From: CAYMKL01 sp964390805
GTDB taxonomy: Bacteria > Chloroflexota > Anaerolineae > VGOG01
Direction: 5' to 3'
DNA length: 25,091 bases
Assembly: GCA_964390805.1 (NCBI GenBank)
Contig: CAYMKL010000101.1
Coordinates: forward strand, 1-25,091
Shown here: in pieces, positions 1 through 6,627 of the stretch
Position numbering within the stretch: the stretch's first letter is position 1
Layout of the letters: each line of letters opens with the position of its first letter
Notes under the pieces: model-generated
Databases searched by the model: none
Told to the model about the DNA's origin: nothing
Seen by the model: the letters and a program-made list of their open reading frames with translations, nothing else
Made by a program: the position numbers and the translations under genes

Positions 1-98
1 CCCGTGTGCTCATGGGCTTGTTTCTGCCCTTCCCACGAAAATAGGTTTGAGCGACAAAAAATAGGGCCTTTTTCTTTGAAAAATAAGCGTTTTGCCAA

Positions 99-127
99 TA
101 GACAAGACGGATCAGGTTGTGTATACT
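99..127 (+). promoter_or_regulatory. sigma70-type promoter for the signalling genes
   Basis: A TAGACA box at 99-104 and a TATACT box at 122-127 are separated by exactly 17 bp, which fits a housekeeping-sigma promoter. The predicted transcript would start near 134, leaving a leader of about 47 nt before the GTG start at 181. The preceding bases are AT-rich compared with the rest of the window. No terminator or gene end is visible in 1-98. Confidence 0.5.
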
Positions 128-180
128 GGAGTAGGCAATAGTGCATCTACCGATCTGCGAAGATAAGCAAGGAGGCAGCG

Positions 181-585
181 GTGCAGGAAGTTCGGACCCT
201 TATCGTTGATGACAACGCAGGCTTTCGACGGGGTGTCAAGATTCTGCTGGCCTATGAGCCGGACATAGTCGTCATCGGAGAGGCAGCCGACGGTCAGGAA
301 GCCATACTCAAAGCCCGGGAACTCAAGCCGGACCTGGTTCTCATGGATGTGAGGATGCCAGGGATAAGCGGGATAGATGCCACTCGCCAGCTCAAGGAGG
401 AAATACCGGAGCTCAAAGTCATTGTGCTGACCATTTTCGACCTGGAGGAGTATAGAGAAGCGGCAATGGCCAGCGGTGCCAATGGCTACGTGGCAAAGAA
501 GTCTCTGATCGAAGAGCTGGTACCGGCAATCAGGGGGGGAATGACCCACCAGTTGAATAGTCCTTCCCGCAAGAGGCCAGTCTGA
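181..585 (+). CDS. stand-alone NarL-type receiver domain protein
   Basis: This 134-residue protein is a response-regulator receiver domain: the acidic pair is in IVDDNAGFRR, the phospho-acceptor is Asp56 in LVLMDVRMPG, the conserved Thr is in VIVLTIF, and the Lys is in GYVAKKS. The sequence most resembles NarL/FixJ receivers, but the protein stops soon after helix 5 with no LuxR-type HTH, so it is either a single-domain regulator or a regulator that lost its output domain. The GTG start is supported by AAGGAGG about 6 nt upstream. A promoter lies at 99-127. A decayed kinase tail follows, so this may be what remains of an older two-component pair. Confidence 0.85.
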   Translation: MQEVRTLIVDDNAGFRRGVKILLAYEPDIVVIGEAADGQEAILKARELKPDLVLMDVRMPGISGIDATRQLKEEIPELKVIVLTIFDLEEYREAAMASGANGYVAKKSLIEELVPAIRGGMTHQLNSPSRKRPV

Positions 586-609
586 GAGATATGTGAGCGC
601 TCAGGACTG

Positions 610-747
610 GTCTTTTTGGTCAGTTGGAAGGCGGTCAGCCGGATACTGGTCGAAGGGCGCCGAGGCACTATTGAGGTAGGGAGACAGGTAGGCCAGGGGG
701 CCATCTTCACCGTCAGGTTGCCTGGCTTCGGCAAGCCTTCGGCGTGA
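610..747 (+). pseudogene. decayed histidine kinase C-terminus (HATPase_c remnant)
   Basis: Translation of this stretch in the frame ending at the TGA at 745-747 gives AVSRILVEGRRGTIEV followed by GQGAIFTVRLPGFG. This is the characteristic end of a histidine-kinase ATPase domain (helix after the G2 box, the GGTIEV strand and the final FTVRLP strand). Just upstream, another frame reads RTGLFG, which resembles the G2 box GTGLGL, so a frameshift separates the two. No start codon or upstream kinase sequence remains. The preceding receiver gene may have been its partner. Confidence 0.6.
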
Positions 748-770
748 GCGCTCAGTCGAGCCGGGCGATG
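745..770. repeat. REP-like element with palindrome TGAGCGCTCA
   Basis: The 10-bp palindrome TGAGCGCTCA occurs at 594-603 and again at 745-754. The second copy runs into GTCGAGCC, a word that also appears inside the kinase gene near 3340. These are members of the dispersed CTCAG/TCGA repeat family seen through the window. They flank the kinase remnant. Confidence 0.4.
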
Positions 771-783
771 GACGAAAGGGAAG

Positions 784-3243
784 ATGTTGATGTTCGGATT
801 TAGATCAGGTAGGCGACCCCATATCCTGGTGGTAGACGACGAGCCGGACATGTGCTGGACATTGGAGAATATCCTGCGTTCCGCCGGCTACGCGGTGACC
901 ACCACGACGAGCGGTGCAGAGGCCATAGAGAAGGCACAGGGGAGATTCTTCAACCTGGCGCTCCTGGACATCAGGCTGCCCGACATGGAAGGGATAGAGC
1001 TGGTAGCGCCTTTGAAGGAAATGCATCCTGACATGGTGGTGATGATCGTCACCGCCTATGCCTCTCTGGAGACCGCGGTGCAGGCCCTGAACGGTGGGGC
1101 ATCGGCCTACATCACCAAGCCCTTCAACGTGGATGAGGTGTTGGCTACCGTCAGGGAGGTCCTTGAAAAGCAGCGCCTGGTGATAGAGAAGCGGCGGGTG
1201 GAGGAGGCGCTGCGGCGCAGCAAGAAGGAATGGGAAAGCACCTTCGATGCCATGTCTGACTGGGTCAGTCTAGTGGACCTGGAAGCGCGGATACTCCGCA
1301 CCAACCGTGTGGGAGAAGAACTGGTGGGAATGCCTCTGGCGGAGATGATTGGCCAGACTTGCTGCAAGTTGGTTCATGGCGCAGATGAGCCAATCCCAGG
1401 GTGTCCCTTGCAGAAGATGCTCCACACCCACCAGAGAGAGACCGCAGAACTTCAGATGCCAGACGGGAATCGCTGGTTGACGATAACGGTGGATCCGGTG
1501 ATGGACGAGGAAGGGAACCTCTTTCGCGCGGTCCACGTCGTCCGTGACATCACCGAGCGCAAGCGAGCGGAGGAGGCGCTGCAGCGGTCAGAGCGACAGT
1601 TGGCCATCAGAAACCGCATCTCCGACATCTTCCTCACCACCCCCGACGAGGAAATGTACGGGGAAGCGCTGCAGGTCGTTCTGGAGATCATGGAAAGCAA
1701 GTACGGGATCTTTGGATACATTGACGAGGACGGCGCCCTGGTCTGCCCCTCCATGGCCAAGGGAGTCTGGGAGCAGTGCCAGATTCCCGACAAGGACATC
1801 GTATTCCCCCGCGAGACTTGGGGCGGCATCTGGGGCTACGCCCTTGCAGAGAAGAAGACCCTCTATTCGAACCAATCCTTCCCTGTGCCCGAGGGACATA
1901 TCCCCATCCACAGGGCTCTGGATGTGCCCATTGTCCATCGGGGGCAGGTCATTGGGAACCTCCTGGTGGGCAACAAGGCGACGGATTATAGCAAGGAAGA
2001 CTGTGAATTGTTGGAAGCCATCGCTAACCACATAGCCCCGATCCTACATGCCAGATTGCAGAGAGACAGAGAGGAGAGAGGTCGCCAGCGGGCGGAGAAG
2101 GAGATACGGCGCCATCTGGAGCGAATAGAGGCTCTGCGGGAGATTGACAGGGCCATCGCTTCCACCCTAAACTTGCCCGAAGTTCTCGACATCATCCTGG
2201 AGGAACTGGAGAGGGTCATCCCCTACGACACCGCCGGCATCTTCCTCTTCTCCGATGGTGTAGCCAGGCTAACTGCGGGTAGGGGTTTCCCGGACATGGA
2301 GCGTGCTTTGCAGGTTGCCTTCCCTGTGAAGGAGGATGCTCTGACCCGCGAACTCTTGCAGGAGAAGCACCCTCTGGTCCTGGCCGATGCCCAGGCCGAC
2401 GAGCGCTTTCTATCAAGGGGTGGTACGGAGTATGCCCGCTCTTGGATCGGCGTTCCTCTGATAGCCAAGGGGGGGACAGTGGGCCTCCTAACCATAGACC
2501 ATAGAGAGCCTGGCGTCTATGATAAGGGGAGAGTGGAGATGGCGCAGGCCTTCGCCAGCCAGGTGGCCATCGCCATCGAGAACGCGCGGCTGTATCAGGA
2601 GGCTCAGCAAGAGTTGGCTCAGCGCGAGCAGGCAGAGGAAGGACTTCGACAAAGCCTGGAGAGATTACAAAGAGCCCTGGAGGGAACGGTCAATGTTCTG
2701 GTATCAACCATCGAAATGAAGGATCCCTACACGGCTGGTCATCAACGGCGGGTAACCCAACTGGCTTGCGCCGTCGCCCAGGAGATGGGCCTTCCAGAAG
2801 AACGAATAGAGGGGCTCCGTGTGGCCGGGCTGATTCATGATCTGGGCAAGATCAATGTACCTGCTGAGATTCTCAGTAAGCCCGGTGCATTAAGCGACCT
2901 CGAATACGGCCTGATTAGAGCTCATCCCCAAATCGGCTATGACATATTGAAGACCACAGATTTTCCATGGCCGGTGGCTGAAATCGTGCTTCAACATCAC
3001 GAGAGGCTGGATGGTTCTGGTTATCCTCAAGGGTTGGCGGGTGAGGAGATCAGGCTGGAAGCAAGGATCCTGGCAGTAGCCGACGTTGTCGAGGCTATGG
3101 CCTCTTTCCGACCTTACCGACCGGCTCACGGTATAGACAAGGCCCTGGAGGAAATCTCGCAGAACAGGGGTGTCCTTTATGATCCTGAGGTGGTAGACGT
3201 TTGCTTGAGACTTTTCACCGAGAAAGGGTTTAAGTTCGAGTAA
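784..3243 (+). CDS. REC-PAS-GAF-GAF-HD-GYP signalling protein (probable c-di-GMP phosphodiesterase)
   Basis: The protein has 819 residues. The order is a receiver domain (about 10-125, phospho-Asp62 in LLDIRLPDMEG), a PAS domain (about 150-260), a GAF-like domain (about 285-425), a second GAF (about 445-600), a coiled-coil linker and an HD-GYP domain (about 635-815). In the HD-GYP domain the metal motif is His685-Asp686 in LIHDLGKI, and the signature HHERLDGSGYPQGL carries Gly746-Tyr747-Pro748. HD-GYP enzymes hydrolyse cyclic di-GMP, so catalytic competence is likely. There is no GGDEF or EAL domain. The receiver closely resembles that of the gene at 4943, so one is probably a duplicate of the other. 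The ATG at 784 follows GAAAGGGAAG, an acceptable ribosome-binding site. Confidence 0.9.
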   Translation: MLMFGFRSGRRPHILVVDDEPDMCWTLENILRSAGYAVTTTTSGAEAIEKAQGRFFNLALLDIRLPDMEGIELVAPLKEMHPDMVVMIVTAYASLETAVQALNGGASAYITKPFNVDEVLATVREVLEKQRLVIEKRRVEEALRRSKKEWESTFDAMSDWVSLVDLEARILRTNRVGEELVGMPLAEMIGQTCCKLVHGADEPIPGCPLQKMLHTHQRETAELQMPDGNRWLTITVDPVMDEEGNLFRAVHVVRDITERKRAEEALQRSERQLAIRNRISDIFLTTPDEEMYGEALQVVLEIMESKYGIFGYIDEDGALVCPSMAKGVWEQCQIPDKDIVFPRETWGGIWGYALAEKKTLYSNQSFPVPEGHIPIHRALDVPIVHRGQVIGNLLVGNKATDYSKEDCELLEAIANHIAPILHARLQRDREERGRQRAEKEIRRHLERIEALREIDRAIASTLNLPEVLDIILEELERVIPYDTAGIFLFSDGVARLTAGRGFPDMERALQVAFPVKEDALTRELLQEKHPLVLADAQADERFLSRGGTEYARSWIGVPLIAKGGTVGLLTIDHREPGVYDKGRVEMAQAFASQVAIAIENARLYQEAQQELAQREQAEEGLRQSLERLQRALEGTVNVLVSTIEMKDPYTAGHQRRVTQLACAVAQEMGLPEERIEGLRVAGLIHDLGKINVPAEILSKPGALSDLEYGLIRAHPQIGYDILKTTDFPWPVAEIVLQHHERLDGSGYPQGLAGEEIRLEARILAVADVVEAMASFRPYRPAHGIDKALEEISQNRGVLYDPEVVDVCLRLFTEKGFKFE

Positions 3244-3272
3244 ATTGCTGCCCATTTTAAGAGGTGTACAAG

Positions 3273-4928
3273 ATGAAAGATGAACAGAAGACCAAGGAGG
3301 ACTTCGGCGAGACTTCGTCGAGCTCAGTCGAGACGCTCAGTCGAGCCGAGCTCATAAATGAACTGGTAGGAATACGCCAACGGATCGCTGAGTTGGAAGC
3401 GGCGGACACCGAGCGCGAGCGGGCGGAGGAGGCGCTACAGGAGAGCAAGCGCCGACTGGAGAGCCAAGAGCGTTTCATCACCAACATCATGGAAAGCATC
3501 CCCACTTCCCTGCTGGTGATTGACCGGAGCCTGCGGATCGTGTCGGCCAACCGCAACTTCCTGGAGAAAACCCGACGCGAGGAGCAGGCCACCCTGAGCC
3601 GCAAGGTCGAAGAAGTCTTCCCCAAGGTGCTGCTGAAGTACACCCGATTGGATGCAAAGGTGCAAGAGATCTTTCGCACGGGCAGGCCGGTAGAGGGCGG
3701 GAAATTTGTCTACCGTGCTCCCAGCCTGCCCACCCGCACCTATTACTACCGCCTCATCCCCCTCTCCCTCTCCCCTCGTCCTGGCGAGGTAGAGGAAGGG
3801 GTAGAGAACGTCATGCTGTTGATGGACGACATCACTGAACGGGAGAAGCTGGGAGAGGAGGTGCGGAGGGCCGAACGGCACCTGGCCAGCGTGGTGGATA
3901 GCGCCTATGACCTGGTGGCCTCGATGGACGCTGAAACGAGAATACTTACCTGGAACAGGGCCGCCGAACGCACCTCAGGCTTTAGGCCTGAGGTGGTGAA
4001 GGGGCAGTATCTGCCTAGCCTCTGTGTGGAAGAGGATCAGCAGAAGATGAAGTCATGGCTGACGCAGTTGACAAGAGGCCAGTTCGCTAAGAAAAGCATA
4101 GAGATCAACCTGAGGACCAAGGGGGGAGAGGAAGTCCCCATCTCCTGGGTTGGTTCCCGTATGCTCAACGATGAGCGCCGCACCGTGGGCCTCGTGGCCG
4201 TGGGGAGGGACCTGACCGAGAGGAAGCGATTGGAGGCTCAACTGATTCAGTCGGCCAAGCTCACTTCCCTGGGGGTCATGGCCGGGGGCATCGCCCACGA
4301 GATCCGCAACCCCCTGGCGATAAGCTCTGCTGCGGCCCAGCTCTTACTAGAAAGACCCGAGGATGAGGAATTGAGGGAAGGAGCGGTGAAGAGGATCCAT
4401 TCTGGGATCCAACGGGCCTCGTACATCATAGAGAACCTGCTCAAGTTTGCCCGTCCCCCTGAGGAGCGCATGGTATCCATGGACATAGACGAGGCTCTTG
4501 AGGAGACATTATCTCTGTTGGCCAATCAGCTCAAGGTGCAACAGGTAGAGTTGCGGAAGGATCTCGCTCCTGATCTGCTGCCGGTGGTTGGCAACAAGAG
4601 CCTGTTGGAGCAGGTTTTCAGCAACATGATCCTAAACGCCTGCAACGCCATGCCTGAGGGTGGGACGCTGACGGTGGCCACTCAGGCGACCGCGGCGGGG
4701 GTGGAGATACGGTTTGCCGATACCGGGGTTGGCATCCCTCCGGAACACCTGTCCGCGATCTTCGATCCCTTTTTCACCACCATGCCGGTTGGCAAGGGGA
4801 CGGGACTGGGCCTTTCCATCAGCTACAGCATCATCCAACAACACCAGGGCACCATCGAGGTGGAGAGCCAGGAAGGCCAGGGGAGCACCTTTATCGTCAG
4901 GCTGCCCGTAACGCCAGGTAGCGAGTAA
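3273..4928 (+). CDS. PAS-PAS sensor histidine kinase, soluble
   Basis: The N-terminal coiled coil is followed by two PAS domains (about 70-185 and 205-315), a HisKA dimerisation domain with phospho-accepting His342 in GGIAHEIRNPL, and an ATPase domain with N box NMILNACNAM, G1 DTGVGIP, F box FDPFFTT and G2 GKGTGLGLSI. All catalytic boxes look intact. No membrane segment is seen, so it should sense a cytoplasmic signal. I prefer ATG at 3273 because GAGGTG lies 6 nt upstream; an in-frame GTG at 3264 is the alternative. Residues about 10-25 (ETSSSSVETLSRAEL) are encoded by a dispersed repeat inserted in frame. The kinase and the two following regulators are tightly packed and likely co-transcribed. 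Confidence 0.9.
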   Translation: MKDEQKTKEDFGETSSSSVETLSRAELINELVGIRQRIAELEAADTERERAEEALQESKRRLESQERFITNIMESIPTSLLVIDRSLRIVSANRNFLEKTRREEQATLSRKVEEVFPKVLLKYTRLDAKVQEIFRTGRPVEGGKFVYRAPSLPTRTYYYRLIPLSLSPRPGEVEEGVENVMLLMDDITEREKLGEEVRRAERHLASVVDSAYDLVASMDAETRILTWNRAAERTSGFRPEVVKGQYLPSLCVEEDQQKMKSWLTQLTRGQFAKKSIEINLRTKGGEEVPISWVGSRMLNDERRTVGLVAVGRDLTERKRLEAQLIQSAKLTSLGVMAGGIAHEIRNPLAISSAAAQLLLERPEDEELREGAVKRIHSGIQRASYIIENLLKFARPPEERMVSMDIDEALEETLSLLANQLKVQQVELRKDLAPDLLPVVGNKSLLEQVFSNMILNACNAMPEGGTLTVATQATAAGVEIRFADTGVGIPPEHLSAIFDPFFTTMPVGKGTGLGLSISYSIIQQHQGTIEVESQEGQGSTFIVRLPVTPGSE

Positions 4929-4942
4929 CAAGGAGTTCAAAG

Positions 4943-5332
4943 ATGAAGCAGGAACTACCCCGTATTCTCATCGTAGACGACGAGCCGGACATGTGCTGGG
5001 TATTGGAGAACATCCTGCGCCCCACCGGTTATGCGGTGACTACCACCACGACCGGCGCAGAGGCCCTGGAACTGCTCGCTGGGGAGCCCTACGCCGCCGC
5101 CTTCGTGGATGTCAAGCTGGCCGGCCTGGATGGCCTGGAACTGGCCGCCCTGATCCGCCAACAGAGCCCGCACACCGCTCTCGTCCTGATTTCCGGCTAT
5201 TTCTACCAGGAAGACAAAGTCATCAACGAAGGACTGGAGAAGGGGCTCTTCATCGGCTTCATCTCCAAGCCCTTCAATCTGGAGGAAGTCCGCCTGATGG
5301 CTCGCCAGGCCGTGCAGGAAGCGAAGGAGTAA
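4943..5332 (+). CDS. single-domain response regulator
   Basis: The 129-residue protein is a receiver only: ILIVDDEPDMCW acidic pocket, phospho-acceptor Asp56 in AAFVDVKLAG, and the Lys in FISKPFN. It has no output domain. Its first 45 residues are nearly the same as the receiver of the HD-GYP protein (both have DDEPDMCW.LENILR..GYAVTTTT.GAEA), so the two share a recent ancestor and may be phosphorylated by the same kinase. It starts 14 nt after the kinase stop with AAGGAG upstream, and ends 4 nt before the OmpR-type regulator. A role as a phosphate shuttle is an inference. Confidence 0.88.
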   Translation: MKQELPRILIVDDEPDMCWVLENILRPTGYAVTTTTTGAEALELLAGEPYAAAFVDVKLAGLDGLELAALIRQQSPHTALVLISGYFYQEDKVINEGLEKGLFIGFISKPFNLEEVRLMARQAVQEAKE

Positions 5333-5336
5333 GATC

Positions 5337-6065
5337 ATGCCAAAGGCCCGAATTCTGGTGGTGGATGATGAGAAGGACCTGGTCTGGGCAGTACGACACA
5401 GCTTTAGCGACGAGGGCTGCGAGGTGCTCACCGCCTATGACGGCGTGGAGGCCCTGACCGTTGCACGGCGCCATCGCCCCGATCTGATCATCCTGGACAT
5501 CATAATGCCCCGGCTGGATGGTCTGCAGGTCTGTCGGAGACTGCGCCGGGATCCTACCCTGGCCGCCGTGCCCATCCTGTTCCTGACGGAGCGAAGCGCA
5601 ATTGAAGACCGGATCAAAGGGCTGGATGGAGGGGGCGACGATTACCTGACCAAGCCCTTTGACCTGGGGGAGTTGAAGGCCCGGGTCAGGGCTTTGCTGC
5701 GCCGGGCCCGATCCGCCCCAGAGGGAAGCCCGCGGGCTGAAGACCAGGGCCCCGTACTGGTGGCGGGCAACCTCGCCCTGTATCTGCACACCTGCCAGGT
5801 GCGCGTGGGGGAGAAGACCGTGCAGCTCACGCCCGCCGAGTTCGATCTCCTCCACCATCTGATGACACACGTCGGCGAAGTATTCTCCAGCAAGCAACTC
5901 CTGCAGCAAGCATGGAGCTACCCTCCGAGAACAGGTAACCCCGGCCTGGTGCGCTGGCACATCAAGAACCTGCGCGCCAAGATCGAACCCAAGCCAGCCC
6001 ACCCTGCCTACATCCGCACCATACCCCACCGAGGCTATGTGTTTGAGAGACGCGGGTCTTCCTGA
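5337..6065 (+). CDS. OmpR/PhoB-family response regulator (REC + winged helix)
   Basis: The protein has 242 residues. The receiver (1-118) has Asp54 in LIILDIIMPRLDG and the K in YLTKPFD. A linker leads to a C-terminal winged-helix DNA-binding domain (about 140-238) with the family pattern: LTPAEFDLLHHLMTHVGEVFS, the recognition-helix region VRWHIKNLRAKIE and the wing TIPHRGYVF. Members bind tandem direct repeats with about 11-bp spacing. Such repeats (CTAAC) lie 95-130 bp past this gene, immediately upstream of gvpA, which makes this the best candidate activator of the gas-vesicle cluster. That link is inferred from position and site architecture. It overlaps no gene and begins 4 nt after the preceding regulator. 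Confidence 0.92.
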   Translation: MPKARILVVDDEKDLVWAVRHSFSDEGCEVLTAYDGVEALTVARRHRPDLIILDIIMPRLDGLQVCRRLRRDPTLAAVPILFLTERSAIEDRIKGLDGGGDDYLTKPFDLGELKARVRALLRRARSAPEGSPRAEDQGPVLVAGNLALYLHTCQVRVGEKTVQLTPAEFDLLHHLMTHVGEVFSSKQLLQQAWSYPPRTGNPGLVRWHIKNLRAKIEPKPAHPAYIRTIPHRGYVFERRGSS

Positions 6066-6129
6066 TGGCGTGATGCCTGAGACGGGAAGACGTGACGCAT
6101 GATGGTTACATTGTCACGTCCCCCTCCTC

Positions 6130-6166
6130 GCGTTAGGGCAATCCCCAATCCGCATTGCCCTAACGC
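6130..6166. promoter_or_regulatory. 13-bp perfect inverted repeat upstream of gvpA
   Basis: GCGTTAGGGCAAT at 6130-6142 is perfectly repeated in inverse orientation at 6154-6166, with an 11-bp spacer. The right arm carries the first of the CTAAC direct repeats. It could be a dimer binding site, or a transcription terminator for the regulator gene, although no T-run follows. A regulatory reading is favoured because the arm sequence recurs in the adjacent direct repeats. Confidence 0.55.
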
Positions 6167-6197
6167 ATCCTAACCCAACTCTAACCCAAGACTAACG
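6160..6197 (+). promoter_or_regulatory. helically phased CTAAC direct repeats, probable OmpR/PhoB-type operator
   Basis: TAAC starts at 6161, 6171, 6182 and 6193, that is, spacings of 10, 11 and 11 bp, each preceded by C. Two middle copies are CTAACCCAA. Direct repeats at about one helical turn are the known binding pattern of OmpR/PhoB-family regulators, and the array occupies the region where a -35 box would be expected relative to TATAAT at 6219. An OmpR-type gene ends at 6065. Binding is inferred. Confidence 0.6.
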
Positions 6198-6215
6198 CTC
6201 ACCACGGCGATTTTG

Positions 6216-6224
6216 TGGTATAAT
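6216..6224 (+). promoter_or_regulatory. extended -10 promoter of gvpA
   Basis: TGGTATAAT is a perfect extended -10 element. No good TTGACA lies 17 bp upstream; the CTAAC repeats sit there instead. This is what an activator-dependent promoter looks like. The start point would be near 6231, giving a leader of about 55 nt to the gvpA ATG. Confidence 0.65.
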
Positions 6225-6286
6225 AAGAGTGGCTGAAAGGCCAACGTGATGTGTTCGAATTCTCTTTAGGGAAGGAGGTGAGCAGA

Positions 6287-6502
6287 ATGGCCGTCGAGAA
6301 AGCTATTGCATCCAGCAGCCTGGCCGAGGTGATTGATCGTATCCTGGACAAGGGGATCGTCGTTGACGCCTGGGTGCGCGTGTCCCTGGTGGGCATCGAG
6401 CTGCTGGCCATTGAGGCACGGGTGGTTGTGGCCGGAGTAGACACCTGGCTCAAGTACGCCGAGGCCGTGGGCCTGACGGCAGCAGCCGCAGCGCCCGCCT
6501 AG
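6287..6502 (+). CDS. gvpA: major gas vesicle structural protein GvpA
   Basis: The 71-residue product is a canonical GvpA, the small hydrophobic protein that polymerises into the ribbed shell of the gas vesicle. The core reads SSLAEVIDRILDKGIVVDAW, then VRVSLVGIELLAIEARVVVA and a short second amphipathic helix, ending in an Ala-rich tail. The ATG at 6287 is chosen because AAGGAGGTGA lies 6-7 nt upstream and the protein then starts MAVEKA, as in known GvpA; an upstream in-frame GTG at 6251 would add a non-conserved leader across the ribosome-binding site. It is the first gene after the CTAAC-controlled promoter and is followed by a long hairpin, which fits the need to make far more GvpA than downstream products. 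Confidence 0.97.
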   Translation: MAVEKAIASSSLAEVIDRILDKGIVVDAWVRVSLVGIELLAIEARVVVAGVDTWLKYAEAVGLTAAAAAPA

Positions 6503-6511
6503 ACCACCGCC

Positions 6512-6596
6512 GTCCGCCGTCCGCCGCTTCTGGCAAATGGCTGATAGCAGATAGGGACTATCAGCTATTAGCCAGGGGGAGCGGCGGTCGGCGGAC
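6512..6596 (+). promoter_or_regulatory. long nested hairpin between gvpA and the gvpC-like gene
   Basis: GTCCGCCGTCCGCCGCT at 6512-6528 pairs with 6580-6596 with one mismatch in 17. Inside it CTGGC...GGCTGATAG pairs with CTATCAG/CTATTAGCCAG. The stem is very GC-rich but has no T-run, so it is not a textbook terminator. It could attenuate transcription or protect the gvpA message 3' end. The inner part belongs to the heptamer repeat family of this window. Confidence 0.6.
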
Positions 6597-6627
6597 AACT
6601 CTGGTATGGAGAAAGGAGGTGAATCTT

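Noticed and set aside
5274..6029. Minus-strand open frame opposite the OmpR-type regulator
   Set aside because: The + strand frame has complete receiver and winged-helix motifs; the minus frame has none.
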